Of a stretch of 64,000 nt of DNA, positions 48,829-58,725 are shown one piece after another (the first letter of the stretch is position 1; each line of letters starts with the position of its first letter). A program made the position numbers and the translations under genes. The DNA comes from Marinobacterium weihaiense (GTDB taxonomy: Bacteria > Pseudomonadota > Gammaproteobacteria > Pseudomonadales > Balneatricaceae), in the NCBI RefSeq assembly GCF_019061305.1, contig NZ_JAHQZT010000004.1:144818-208817 (forward strand), given 5' to 3'. Under the pieces are notes generated by a model that searched no databases, was not told the origin of the DNA, and saw nothing but the letters and a program-made list of their open reading frames with translations.

Positions 48829-51333
48829 TTATTGTTCTGTGTTCAGATGAGTCACGGACTGGGTGTTGGCGTCGACCTCTTTGGGGCTCAGCCAGGTCTG
48901 CTTGTAACCGAAGTCTTCAAACAGCTTCAGCTGATCTTCGTAGTGCGGTGATGGCGTGCCGTCCGGGGCGATAAAGCCGCTCTGGCCCGGGGCGACCACC
49001 TCATGGGTCTCCACCCGCTTGCCGTTGAAGATCACCAGGTTGTTTTCGGTGCCGCGGTTCATGGCGATATGGGTGTCGCGAACTTCGTCATCCCCGGCCT
49101 GGGGCATGCCGAGGAAGTTGTTGGTGAAGAAGCGCATCGGCACCACCGGCAGCTTCCAGTTGTCCGGGTTGTCACCGTGCTTCGCTTTCACCTGCTTTAG
49201 TGCACGCTCGAGACTGGCCAGTACCAGCTCGTTGGCGGAGCGGCCGTTGAGGAAGTCGTAGGTCTGCTCAACGCCGGCATCTTTGCCGCGCAGGGCCTGC
49301 AGCAGCGCCTTGGTGCCCGGCTGAACGTTGACGCTGGAACGCAGCGGCGACTGCGGCGACGGATAGCCGGCGGAGGCGTACCAGTTGAAGAAACGGCCCG
49401 GAATATCATCCTTGAATGTCTCGGCCAGCATCTCCGGCAACCAGGCCTGGAACAGGGTGGTGGCGGCTTCGTCGTACTGGCCGTCACGGTCGCGGTCGTG
49501 GCTGGTCATGTCCCAGTCCAGCAGCAGCTGAACGGCCTGGCGGCGCGCGTCATCCGCCTTCAAATGACGCGTGGCTTCATCCAGGAAGGGGATGAAGTAG
49601 CGCGCGTTGACGTCGGCGTAGGAGACATCCTCCATCATCTGCTTGACGTCATCGGCGGTGAACCTGTCCTTGGCGTCCATGATCGCCTTCATGGTGTCGA
49701 CGCGGTCCGCTTCGCTCCAGGAATACCAGAACATGTCCGGGGCGATGAAGTCGTCCGCCGGCTTGTTGTTCCAGTTGGCGATATAGCCGGAACTTGGGTT
49801 GTACACCTGGGGGTTGCGCGCGAACGGCTTGATGCCCAGCCATTCCTGGTCACCCTCGCCGGAGGCGGGCAGGCGGTTGTCGTGACCCGGCTTGCGTTCG
49901 GGGTACTTGCCGGTGAAGGCATAGCCGATGTTGCCCTGCTGATCGGCGTAGTAGAAGTTGATGTTGAAGGCGCTGCGCGCCGCGTACTGCAGCCAGTCCT
50001 GATGGTTGCTGGCCTTGCCCTGGTGAGTCCAGGCCATCAGCGTTTCGATCTCGCGGCCCTGCCAGGCGCGCTTCTTGGCGTAGGCGATCTGTTGCGCGTC
50101 GTCACGGCTGATCAGCAGGCCGTGAACGGTCTTGTACACCTTGAAGCTGACCGGATCAGCGCCTTTGACCTGAATGGTTTCGGTGCGCACCTCCATCGGG
50201 CGGTAGCGGCCTTCGAACAGGTATTCTTCCGGGTTGTTCGGGTTCAGTGTCTCGCGGTAGATATCCACCACATCACCGGCGCCCCAAGTGCTGCCCCAGG
50301 CGATCTCCGGGTTGTTGCCGAACAGGATGCCCGGATAGGCAAAGGGCGTGTTGCCCACCAGGTCGAAACCGGCGCCGTGCAGGCCGATGGAATAGGTATA
50401 GGCCGGGTTGAACCAGCCGAACTGGGGGCCGTTGAGCAGAATGCTGTTGGCGCCCTTGGCTTTCTTTTTGCCGACCACGATCATGTTTGAGGTCTGTGGA
50501 TAACCGGCCACGCCGGTGAGACCGAAATCGTGGAACTGCCGGGCGTTGTAGCGCTGAGCATCGGCCAGGGACAGGTTCATCACGCCACCGTCCTGATCGA
50601 TCGCCAGGCGGGCGATGTCCTGCTCGGTCTTGCGCGAGACCGGTGGGCGGGCGGCCAGTTCCACATGGCGCTTGTCGAAAGTACCTGTCCAGTCCCCCTT
50701 GGGCACGGTGGTGGGAGCGCTGGGGTCGTTGAGCGGGTTGAGCTGGTTGAAAATGGCCCAGCCTTCCGTCTCGCCATGTTCTTGTATAAGGGCATCCAGC
50801 AATTGCTGGTTTTCGATTTCGGTGTTGTAGTCACCGAAACGGTTGCCCATGGAACCGACAAAGATCATCGCCACATCGAACGCCGTCCAGGCCTCGGGCT
50901 GGAAGCCGTTGTCGTGGAACTGCTTGGGCAGCAGAGAGTTCGGCTTGGCCTGCACCTGTTCGATCCAGGCGTTCATGCCGGCGGCATAGCCGTCCAGAAT
51001 GGCACGGTCATCGGTGCTCAGGGCGTCGATCTGGCGCTGGATGGAGGTGGGGTCGTAGTTGGTGCGGATCTTCTTGTCATAGTCGATGTAATCGGCCCCC
51101 AGCACTTCGGCCATACGGCCCTGAGTGGAGCGCTTGGCGATTTCCATCTGGTACAGACGGTCCTGGGCGACGGAATAACCGTAGCCGTAAAACAGGTCGT
51201 GGGTAGTTTCAGCGTAGACGTGGGGTACGCCCCAGGTATCACGTTTGATGGTGATCTCGCCGGCATCGGCGATCAGGGGTAGTGCCGCGAGGATGGCGGC
51301 GGACAGCGCGGAACGCGTCATTTTCTTGTACAT
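48829..51333 (-). CDS. Penicillin G acylase homologue (Ntn hydrolase)
   Basis: Periplasmic N-terminal nucleophile amidase of 834 residues, strongly resembling E. coli penicillin G acylase (846). Signal peptide ends about residue 24 (IADA). By comparison with that enzyme the beta chain begins at Ser282 (GVAGYPQT|SNM), giving a 553-residue beta chain. Conserved: Ser B1, Gln B23 in NGPQFGW, Phe B24, Phe B57, Ser B67, Asn B241 in IANWNN, Arg B263 in ADRV, and the alpha-chain SMGNRF. Changed: position B69 is Trp where E. coli has Ala in the oxyanion hole. Arylacetyl amides are the likely substrates; the true one is unknown. The start at ATG 51333 has GAGGTAG. Confidence 0.92.
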   Translation of the reverse strand: MYKKMTRSALSAAILAALPLIADAGEITIKRDTWGVPHVYAETTHDLFYGYGYSVAQDRLYQMEIAKRSTQGRMAEVLGADYIDYDKKIRTNYDPTSIQRQIDALSTDDRAILDGYAAGMNAWIEQVQAKPNSLLPKQFHDNGFQPEAWTAFDVAMIFVGSMGNRFGDYNTEIENQQLLDALIQEHGETEGWAIFNQLNPLNDPSAPTTVPKGDWTGTFDKRHVELAARPPVSRKTEQDIARLAIDQDGGVMNLSLADAQRYNARQFHDFGLTGVAGYPQTSNMIVVGKKKAKGANSILLNGPQFGWFNPAYTYSIGLHGAGFDLVGNTPFAYPGILFGNNPEIAWGSTWGAGDVVDIYRETLNPNNPEEYLFEGRYRPMEVRTETIQVKGADPVSFKVYKTVHGLLISRDDAQQIAYAKKRAWQGREIETLMAWTHQGKASNHQDWLQYAARSAFNINFYYADQQGNIGYAFTGKYPERKPGHDNRLPASGEGDQEWLGIKPFARNPQVYNPSSGYIANWNNKPADDFIAPDMFWYSWSEADRVDTMKAIMDAKDRFTADDVKQMMEDVSYADVNARYFIPFLDEATRHLKADDARRQAVQLLLDWDMTSHDRDRDGQYDEAATTLFQAWLPEMLAETFKDDIPGRFFNWYASAGYPSPQSPLRSSVNVQPGTKALLQALRGKDAGVEQTYDFLNGRSANELVLASLERALKQVKAKHGDNPDNWKLPVVPMRFFTNNFLGMPQAGDDEVRDTHIAMNRGTENNLVIFNGKRVETHEVVAPGQSGFIAPDGTPSPHYEDQLKLFEDFGYKQTWLSPKEVDANTQSVTHLNTEQ

Positions 51334-51471
51334 GGTTCTACCTCGGGTGCGAGGCGGAACCTGTCGCGTACGGACATACAGCATGGGTGCGCCTCGTTCA
51401 TTTGTTGTTATTTGCGCGTGTCACTCTGGGTAACGGACTCACCTTAGCAACCCGTTTTTTGATAATTAATG

Positions 51472-51484
51472 ATGAAGATTTCAT
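51472..51484. promoter_or_regulatory. Palindrome in the acylase/LysR divergent region
   Basis: ATGAA-GAT-TTCAT, five-base perfect arms, in the AT-rich part of the 188-base region between the divergent acylase and LysR genes. It fits the loose inverted-repeat style of LysR-type sites and lies about 40 bases before the regulator's start. Candidate operator only. Confidence 0.4.
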
Positions 51485-51521
51485 GAATTTTTGTATCAGG
51501 TGAAACAATGCAGGTGGACCC

Positions 51522-52448
51522 ATGCTGAACTTGCGCGACTTTGAAGCCTTCGTGGAGCTGGCCCGGCAGCTGCACTTTCAGGAAACGGCTGACCGGCTGA
51601 ACATCTCGGCGGCGACCCTGAGCCGCATCATCAGCCGGGTGGAAGACAAGGTCGGCACGCGACTGTTCGTGCGCACCACCCGCTCGGTGGTGCTGACGGT
51701 TGCGGGCCGGGCCTTTCTGACCGAAGCGGAACAATTGCTGCGCCAGCAGCAGGCAGCCATGCGTGTGGGGCGGGAGATCAGCCAGGGCATTACCGGACAG
51801 CTCAGGCTTGGCTATGGCGGGGCGGCGATGGAAACCTTCCTGCCTGAATTGCTCAGCCGCTTCAGGGCCGAGTATCCGGGGGTGCAGGTCGACCTGAATC
51901 TGCTGCCGATCAGCGAACAGGAAGAGGCGTTGCTGGCACGCGAGCTGGACATGGGCTTTTTCAGCGGCAGTACCCGCAACAGCGAGCTGCGCATCCAGGT
52001 GTGCCATCGAGAACCGCTGCTGCTGATCATGGCCGAGGATCATCCGCTCGGGTGTCGTTCCGTGCTGCATCTGGCCGATCTGGAACCCTACGGCTTTGTG
52101 CTGGGCAAGCGGGGCAAGTGGGTCAACGTCTATGACCACTTTCTCAACTGCTGTCACCAGCAGCAGCTGGATATCCGGGTGGAGTACGAGGCCGATGATG
52201 TGGCCAGCGTGATGGGGCTGGTCGCGGCCAGCGAGTGTCTCAGCCTGTTTCCACTGGGCAGCCCGCAAATGCAGCGGGCGGGCATTGCCTGGCGTGAGCT
52301 GGAAGATTTCAGCGACGAGACGCGGCTCAACCGGGTGTGGCGCCGGGATAATGAGAACCCGGCGCTGGCACACTGGATCAACCTGATGGAGCGGCCATTG
52401 GGCTTGAGGGGAGACAATATCTCCGTCAGTCCTGTTCGATGCGCGTGA
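51522..52448 (+). CDS. LysR-family transcriptional regulator
   Basis: LysR-type regulator of 308 residues: winged helix-turn-helix at about residues 1-65 (FVELARQLHFQETADRLNISAATLSRIISRVEDKVGTRLF by position 8-47), linker helix, and a type 2 periplasmic-binding effector domain (about 90-295) starting QLRLGYGGAAMETFLPELL. Divergent from the acylase-porin operon with a shared 188-base control region, so it is the obvious candidate for that operon's regulator, with an inducer likely to be an aryl or amide compound. Its end overlaps the convergent MarR gene by 23 bases. AGGTGG is ahead of ATG 51522. Confidence 0.94.
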   Translation: MLNLRDFEAFVELARQLHFQETADRLNISAATLSRIISRVEDKVGTRLFVRTTRSVVLTVAGRAFLTEAEQLLRQQQAAMRVGREISQGITGQLRLGYGGAAMETFLPELLSRFRAEYPGVQVDLNLLPISEQEEALLARELDMGFFSGSTRNSELRIQVCHREPLLLIMAEDHPLGCRSVLHLADLEPYGFVLGKRGKWVNVYDHFLNCCHQQQLDIRVEYEADDVASVMGLVAASECLSLFPLGSPQMQRAGIAWRELEDFSDETRLNRVWRRDNENPALAHWINLMERPLGLRGDNISVSPVRCA

Positions 52449-52920
52449 GCCATTCGGTCAATTGCTGCTCCAGTACGTCGGGCTGGGGGCAGCATTCAAG
52501 CAGCCTTCTCTCCGCCTTAAGCAGTCGCTCGGTAATCCCTTCCACCACCATTTTGCCGTGAACGCTCAGGCCGACCATGCGGCTGCGGGCATCCTTGGGG
52601 TTGGCCGGGCGACCGACCAGCCCCCGTTTTTCCAATCGTGTCAGGATCTTGGTCATGCCCCCCGAGCTGATCAACAGCATGCGGTAGATATCCGTGGGGG
52701 TCAGGCAGTGTGGCGGAGGGCTGTTGCGCAGGGCACACAGAGTTTCGAACTCGGCACTTTGCAGATCATATTCCTTGAACAGCGCCTCGGCCAGACGGCT
52801 CAAGTGTTCATGCAGGCGGTAGATCGCCGGTGCCAGCAGACTGTTACCGGCGGCTGCTTCCGGCCAGTTTTCACGAGAAGCGTCGGATAATTCACTGAAA
52901 CTGATGCGTTCACGGTGCAT
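52426..52920 (-). CDS. MarR-family transcriptional regulator
   Basis: A 164-residue MarR-type winged-helix protein. Seen: long N-terminal helix (YRLHEHLSRLAEALFKEYDLQ), TPTDIYRMLLISSGGMTKILTRLEKRGLV with the recognition helix, and the wing PANPKDARSRMVGLSVHGK. Divergent from a SugE/Gdx-type SMR exporter gene with only 68 bases between; two palindromes lie there, consistent with MarR-type repression relieved by ligand. The opposite end overlaps lysR. The ligand is probably something the exporter carries. Confidence 0.93.
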   Translation of the reverse strand: MHRERISFSELSDASRENWPEAAAGNSLLAPAIYRLHEHLSRLAEALFKEYDLQSAEFETLCALRNSPPPHCLTPTDIYRMLLISSGGMTKILTRLEKRGLVGRPANPKDARSRMVGLSVHGKMVVEGITERLLKAERRLLECCPQPDVLEQQLTEWLTRIEQD

Positions 52921-52929
52921 GCTTTTTCC

Positions 52930-52958
52930 TTGTATTTGTCTTCCTGGGAAGATAATAT
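52930..52958 (+). promoter_or_regulatory. Promoter of the SMR exporter gene
   Basis: TTGTAT (52930-52935), exactly 17 bases, TAATAT (52953-52958). The spacer holds the first MarR-like palindrome, so bound repressor would block polymerase. Confidence 0.75.
52939..52952. promoter_or_regulatory. Operator 1 (MarR-type palindrome)
   Basis: Perfect palindrome TCTTCC-TG-GGAAGA inside the promoter spacer of the exporter gene. Its arm sequence recurs, as part of a shared block of about 16 bases, in the second element. Confidence 0.7.
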
Positions 52959-52968
52959 CAGGAAATAT

Positions 52969-52984
52969 ATCTTTCTGGGAAGAT
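52969..52984. promoter_or_regulatory. Operator 2 (MarR-type palindrome overlapping the ribosome site)
   Basis: ATCTTTCTGGGAAGAT, a palindrome with one mismatch per arm, centred 31 bases (about three helical turns) from operator 1. It covers the ribosome-binding GGGAAG of the exporter gene, so protein binding here could also hinder readthrough. Confidence 0.65.
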
Positions 52985-52988
52985 AAAT

Positions 52989-53303
52989 ATGGCCTGGTTG
53001 TATCTGTTGTTTGCGGGATTGTTTGAAGTTGGGTTTGCGGTTGCGCTGAAGCAATCAGAAGGGTTGAGCAAGCTGGGGCCGTCGATCGCCTTTGTCATCA
53101 TGGGTGCGATCAGCTTTGTCCTGTTGACCAAGGCAATGGCCAGTATTCCGCTGGGCACGGCCTATGCCACCTGGACCGGTATTGGTGCGATCGGCACCGT
53201 GCTGGTGGGGATTGTCTTCTTTGGCGATCCGGCCAGTGGCCTGCGGTTATTCTTTCTGGCAATGCTGCTGTGCTCTCTGGTCGGGCTCAAGCTGGTGTCC
53301 TGA
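52989..53303 (+). CDS. SMR-family exporter, SugE/Gdx type
   Basis: Small multidrug-resistance-type inner-membrane exporter of 104 residues with four helices. The essential Glu of helix 1 is present (AGLFEVGFAVALK). The segment GTAYATWTGIGAIGTVLVG identifies the SugE/Gdx subgroup, whose members export guanidinium and some quaternary ammonium compounds, rather than EmrE. GGGAAG precedes ATG 52989. Regulation appears to be by the divergent MarR-like protein and not by a guanidine riboswitch. The end overlaps the following convergent gene by 57 bases. Confidence 0.92.
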   Translation: MAWLYLLFAGLFEVGFAVALKQSEGLSKLGPSIAFVIMGAISFVLLTKAMASIPLGTAYATWTGIGAIGTVLVGIVFFGDPASGLRLFFLAMLLCSLVGLKLVS

Positions 53304-53732
53304 GGCGGGCAGGCGGGTGTAGACCCAGGCATATCGGTCGCTGGCGAGTGGCAGACAGACGCGTTGGTAACGAATGCCCAGGCGTTCGTAACGGTCCAGT
53401 GCGATGAGCTGTTCTGCGGTTACGCTCAGTTGCAGGCCCGGGGTGTTGGCACCTGGCTCTGGTGCCAGGTTGAGGCCTTCGCGGCGGTAGTCGGGCAGGG
53501 TGGCGGGCTGTGCAGGCAGTGCATCGCCGGTGACCAGCCAGCGTACCCAGGCGTGAGTCAAGGTGCCGTAAACGAATACCTCATGGCGGCTATTAGGCTG
53601 TACGGGCATAAGCCCTGTGGGTGGCTGATAGCCCCAGGGGCTGAGCAGGGTAAACCAGAGCCAGGCTGGCGGCATCAGCAAAGCCGATGCCGCCAGCAGG
53701 CATAACCGCTTGCCGCGCTTACTCAATGGCAT
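53247..53732 (-). CDS. Gamma-glutamylcyclotransferase-like (AIG2/GGCT fold) protein
   Basis: A 161-residue protein with one N-terminal membrane segment (about residues 9-30) and then a GGCT-fold domain marked by VFVYGTLTHAWVRW and a later LIALDRYERLGIRY(Q) segment. Glu of YERLGI corresponds to the usual catalytic acid by position. The start (ATG 53732) lies 14 bases inside the SDR gene end, so it follows that gene in one transcript. It overlaps the convergent exporter gene by 57 bases. Periplasmic or membrane-facing location is suggested by the anchor; the reaction is not established. Confidence 0.8.
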   Translation of the reverse strand: MPLSKRGKRLCLLAASALLMPPAWLWFTLLSPWGYQPPTGLMPVQPNSRHEVFVYGTLTHAWVRWLVTGDALPAQPATLPDYRREGLNLAPEPGANTPGLQLSVTAEQLIALDRYERLGIRYQRVCLPLASDRYAWVYTRLPASGHQLEPDQRAQQHCQKE

Positions 53733-54474
53733 CCGGTGACTCGGGCAGGATCTGGCCCCCGTCGACAATGATTTGCTGGCCGGTGATGAAGCGCGCTTCC
53801 CGTGAGGCCAGGAAGCAGGCCGCATGACCGATATCCTCGGGCTCGCCCAGGGTATGGGTCGGAATGGCGGCACGCATCTGATCCAGATAGGTGTCTCCCT
53901 GATCGGCCAGGCCTTCGGTCAGGATGTTGCCGGGCATCACGGCGTTGAGGGTGATGCCTTCGTTGGCCACTTCCAGGGCGGCGCTGCGCATGAAGCCCAG
54001 CTGGCCGGCCTTGGAGGCACCGTAATGGCTCCAGCCCGGGAAGCCGGTGATCGGACCGGTGATCGACGAGGTGATGACGACGCGGCCGTAGCGCTGCTGG
54101 CGCATCGGCTCCAGTGCCGCCTGTACCATGAAGAACATGCCCTTGAGGTTGATGTTCTGCATCTGGTCCCAGTCGGCTTCGGTCATCGCATCCAGACGCG
54201 CCTGGGGGAAAATGCCGGTGTTGGAGCAGAGAATCTCCAGTGAACCGCCCAGTTTGACCGCTTCCGCCACGGCTGCCCGGCAGTCGGCTTGAGATGTCAC
54301 ATCGCAGCGGATGAAGTGACCACCCAATTCAGCCGCTGTCGCTGCACCCTGCTCGGTATCGATATCAGCGATGACCACCCGTGCGCCGGCCTTGGCCAGT
54401 GCGCCGGCGATGCCCTTGCCGATGCCCTTGGCACCACCGGTGACCAGGGCGGTCTGGCCTGTCAGTTCAAACAT
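53719..54474 (-). CDS. Short-chain dehydrogenase/reductase (SDR)
   Basis: Classical SDR, 251 residues. Rossmann motif GGAKGIGKG (about 13-21), NNAG-equivalent SNTG, catalytic Ser in ITSSITGP, and Tyr-X3-Lys in HYGASKAG. The C-terminal ITGQQIIVDGGQ is standard. Asp (IADID) after the second strand suggests NAD over NADP, an inference. The sequence resembles 3-oxoacyl-ACP reductase (FabG) and other sugar or alcohol dehydrogenases; the substrate cannot be told. First gene of a two-gene unit with the GGCT-like gene; divergent from the globin. Confidence 0.9.
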   Translation of the reverse strand: MFELTGQTALVTGGAKGIGKGIAGALAKAGARVVIADIDTEQGAATAAELGGHFIRCDVTSQADCRAAVAEAVKLGGSLEILCSNTGIFPQARLDAMTEADWDQMQNINLKGMFFMVQAALEPMRQQRYGRVVITSSITGPITGFPGWSHYGASKAGQLGFMRSAALEVANEGITLNAVMPGNILTEGLADQGDTYLDQMRAAIPTHTLGEPEDIGHAACFLASREARFITGQQIIVDGGQILPESPDAIE

Positions 54475-54665
54475 TGCTCACTCCTTGTTGTCAGTGCTAT
54501 CAGCATAAACCCCATGGAACCTGTAGACGTTCCGGCCGTCAAGCCATGAACGGCCGGGGGCTGAGCTGGGTCATCACCTCGTGAGCATCCTCCGTTTGAA
54601 GCTTTGAGCGACGCGGCAGCTGTTTTATGTTTGGAACGATAACAACAACAGACCGAGAAACCGCC

Positions 54666-55049
54666 ATGACGCAGTACAGAACACCCTATGAAGCCCTGGG
54701 GGACACCGGCATTCGCCGCCTCACGGCCGCTTTCTACGATTACATGGATAGGGCCCCGGAAGCGGCAGGGATTCGTGCCATGCATGGCCCGGATTTGGCG
54801 CCGATGAAGGAGCGCTTGGCCGAGTATCTGATCAGCTGGATGGGCGGGCCGCCGATCTATGCCGAAAAATACGGCTCCATGTGCATGACCAACCCGCATA
54901 AGCCCTATGCCATCGGGCCGGTGGAGCGCGATCAGTGGCTATGGTGCATGGACAGGGCGCTGGAACAGATCGGCGCCGATGATGAGCTTAAGCAGATGCT
55001 GAAACAGCCGCTGTTTGCGGTGGCGGATATGGTGCGCAACCGCGATTGA
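54666..55049 (+). CDS. Group II truncated haemoglobin
   Basis: Haem-binding 2/2 globin of 127 residues. Tyr24 at B10 (FYDYMD), proximal His78 at F8 (NPHKPYAIG) and Trp91 at G8 (RDQWLWCM) are all present, the trio that marks group II. The GGPPIY segment and GIRAMHGPD block also fit. Such globins bind O2 and NO and are linked to nitrosative or oxidative stress. ATG 54666 gives the usual N-terminus; an upstream in-frame ATG is less likely. It stands alone between divergent and convergent neighbours. Confidence 0.93.
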   Translation: MTQYRTPYEALGDTGIRRLTAAFYDYMDRAPEAAGIRAMHGPDLAPMKERLAEYLISWMGGPPIYAEKYGSMCMTNPHKPYAIGPVERDQWLWCMDRALEQIGADDELKQMLKQPLFAVADMVRNRD

Positions 55050-55055
55050 GCGCTG

Positions 55056-55490
55056 TCAGCTCAGCCTGGGCTTGAACGCCGCCAGTGCCTCCTCGGCGGT
55101 GGCCTTGGACAGGTTCTTGTCCAGGTCGCCGGCCAGGGCCTTGGACACACGGTCATCCATGGCGCCTCTGAGCAGGCCGAGGAAATGGGGCGGCGCAGCC
55201 ATGTAGAACTGGCGCACCTGATTGGTGTTCAACGCCTGGCGCACCTGGTCGATCACTTCACGGGCAAAACGCTGGTCCTCGGCTTCACGGGGCGACACCT
55301 TCTCCGTCATGCCGTGGCTGCCCGAGCCGCCGTTGGCCTGTGATCCGGGGCTGTCGCTGGTCAGGGCCGCGTTGGGTGAGCGAGCCTCCGGGTGGACCAG
55401 CGTATGGACTTCGTCCAGCGCATCCTTGTGGCTGTGCTGCTGAAAGATGCGTGCCTTGGCGGCATCGGCGACGACATACCAGGTAGCTAT
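55056..55490 (-). CDS. Host-attachment family protein with apparent AUA start
   Basis: Protein of the family annotated as required for attachment to host cells, about 144 residues. Seen: N-terminal ATWYVVADAAKARIF, a middle low-complexity stretch (SDSPGSQANGGSGSHG), and the C-terminal FYMAAPPHFLGLLRGAMDD signature. The reading frame is open back to 55490, and GGAG (55501-55498) lies seven bases before an ATA codon exactly where relatives start. No ATG, GTG or TTG is in frame there; the first ATG (55310) would remove the conserved N-terminal half. So this is either a non-AUG start, a recent start-codon loss or a base error. Confidence 0.75.
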   Translation of the reverse strand: MATWYVVADAAKARIFQQHSHKDALDEVHTLVHPEARSPNAALTSDSPGSQANGGSGSHGMTEKVSPREAEDQRFAREVIDQVRQALNTNQVRQFYMAAPPHFLGLLRGAMDDRVSKALAGDLDKNLSKATAEEALAAFKPRLS

Positions 55491-55589
55491 GGCGATTCTC
55501 CGTTTTGAGTGCGTGTGATATGCAGGGCTGATGAAGCCTGCGTATCCCTCAAGTATTGTTCAAAACGGGAAATAGGAAAGCGGCGGGGG

Positions 55590-55620
55590 AATACAAACGG
55601 GGCCGGCAAATGCCGGCCCC
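55590..55620 (-). terminator. Intrinsic terminator after valS
   Basis: Ten-base perfect stem GGGGCCGGCA / TGCCGGCCCC (55599-55620) with a two-base loop, followed on the minus strand by GTTTGTATT. It lies about 24 bases past the valS stop, separating it from the host-attachment gene. Confidence 0.82.
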
Positions 55621-55643
55621 AGAGTGCAATGCTGCGAGCAGGA

Positions 55644-58526
<2,883 letters not shown>

Positions 58527-58566
58527 TGGGGTCCGTATCTCTGATCTTGTGGCCGCTCGGATGGTT

Positions 58567-58609
58567 GCCGACAGGGTGCTCGACGTACCCTGAGGTACGG
58601 AGCTTCGGC
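58567..58609 (-). other. Imperfect long hairpin in the valS leader
   Basis: Nested pairing GCCGA/TCGGC, GCTC/GAGC and GTACC/GGTAC with a CTGA loop, interrupted by small internal loops. It lies 41 bases before the valS start. It resembles no T-box or known leader I can name and may be chance structure. Confidence 0.35.
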
Positions 58610-58610
58610 A

Positions 58611-58633
58611 GCTCGGTCAAACCGAGCATTATA
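58611..58633 (-). promoter_or_regulatory. valS -10 element with abutting palindrome
   Basis: A perfect TATAAT on the minus strand (58633-58628) is followed at once by GCTCGGT-TTG-ACCGAGC (58627-58611), a seven-base perfect inverted repeat covering the expected transcription start. No good -35 is visible. The repeat may be an operator or the first hairpin of the mRNA. Confidence 0.5.
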
Positions 58634-58725
58634 CAGGCTGGCAGGGGGTGATTACAGGGGGCAGTCGGGCTTGCAGCCGTATCCATGCATGGGGACAATA
58701 GCCTCTGCACAGGAGAGTGAACATC

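Noticed and set aside
51472..51484. Palindrome as a Fur or CRP site
   Set aside because: The arms do not match the Fur hexamers or the TGTGA/TCACA arms of CRP; a LysR-type site is the simpler reading.
52921..52988. Guanidine riboswitch before the Gdx-type exporter
   Set aside because: The 68-base gap has no pair of ACGR-loop hairpins and no ykkC-like structure; the repeats are DNA palindromes fitting the adjacent MarR gene.
55056..55310. Short 84-residue gene starting at ATG 55310
   Set aside because: This would be only the C-terminal part of a host-attachment family protein; the frame continues upstream with family-like sequence and a ribosome site before ATA 55490.
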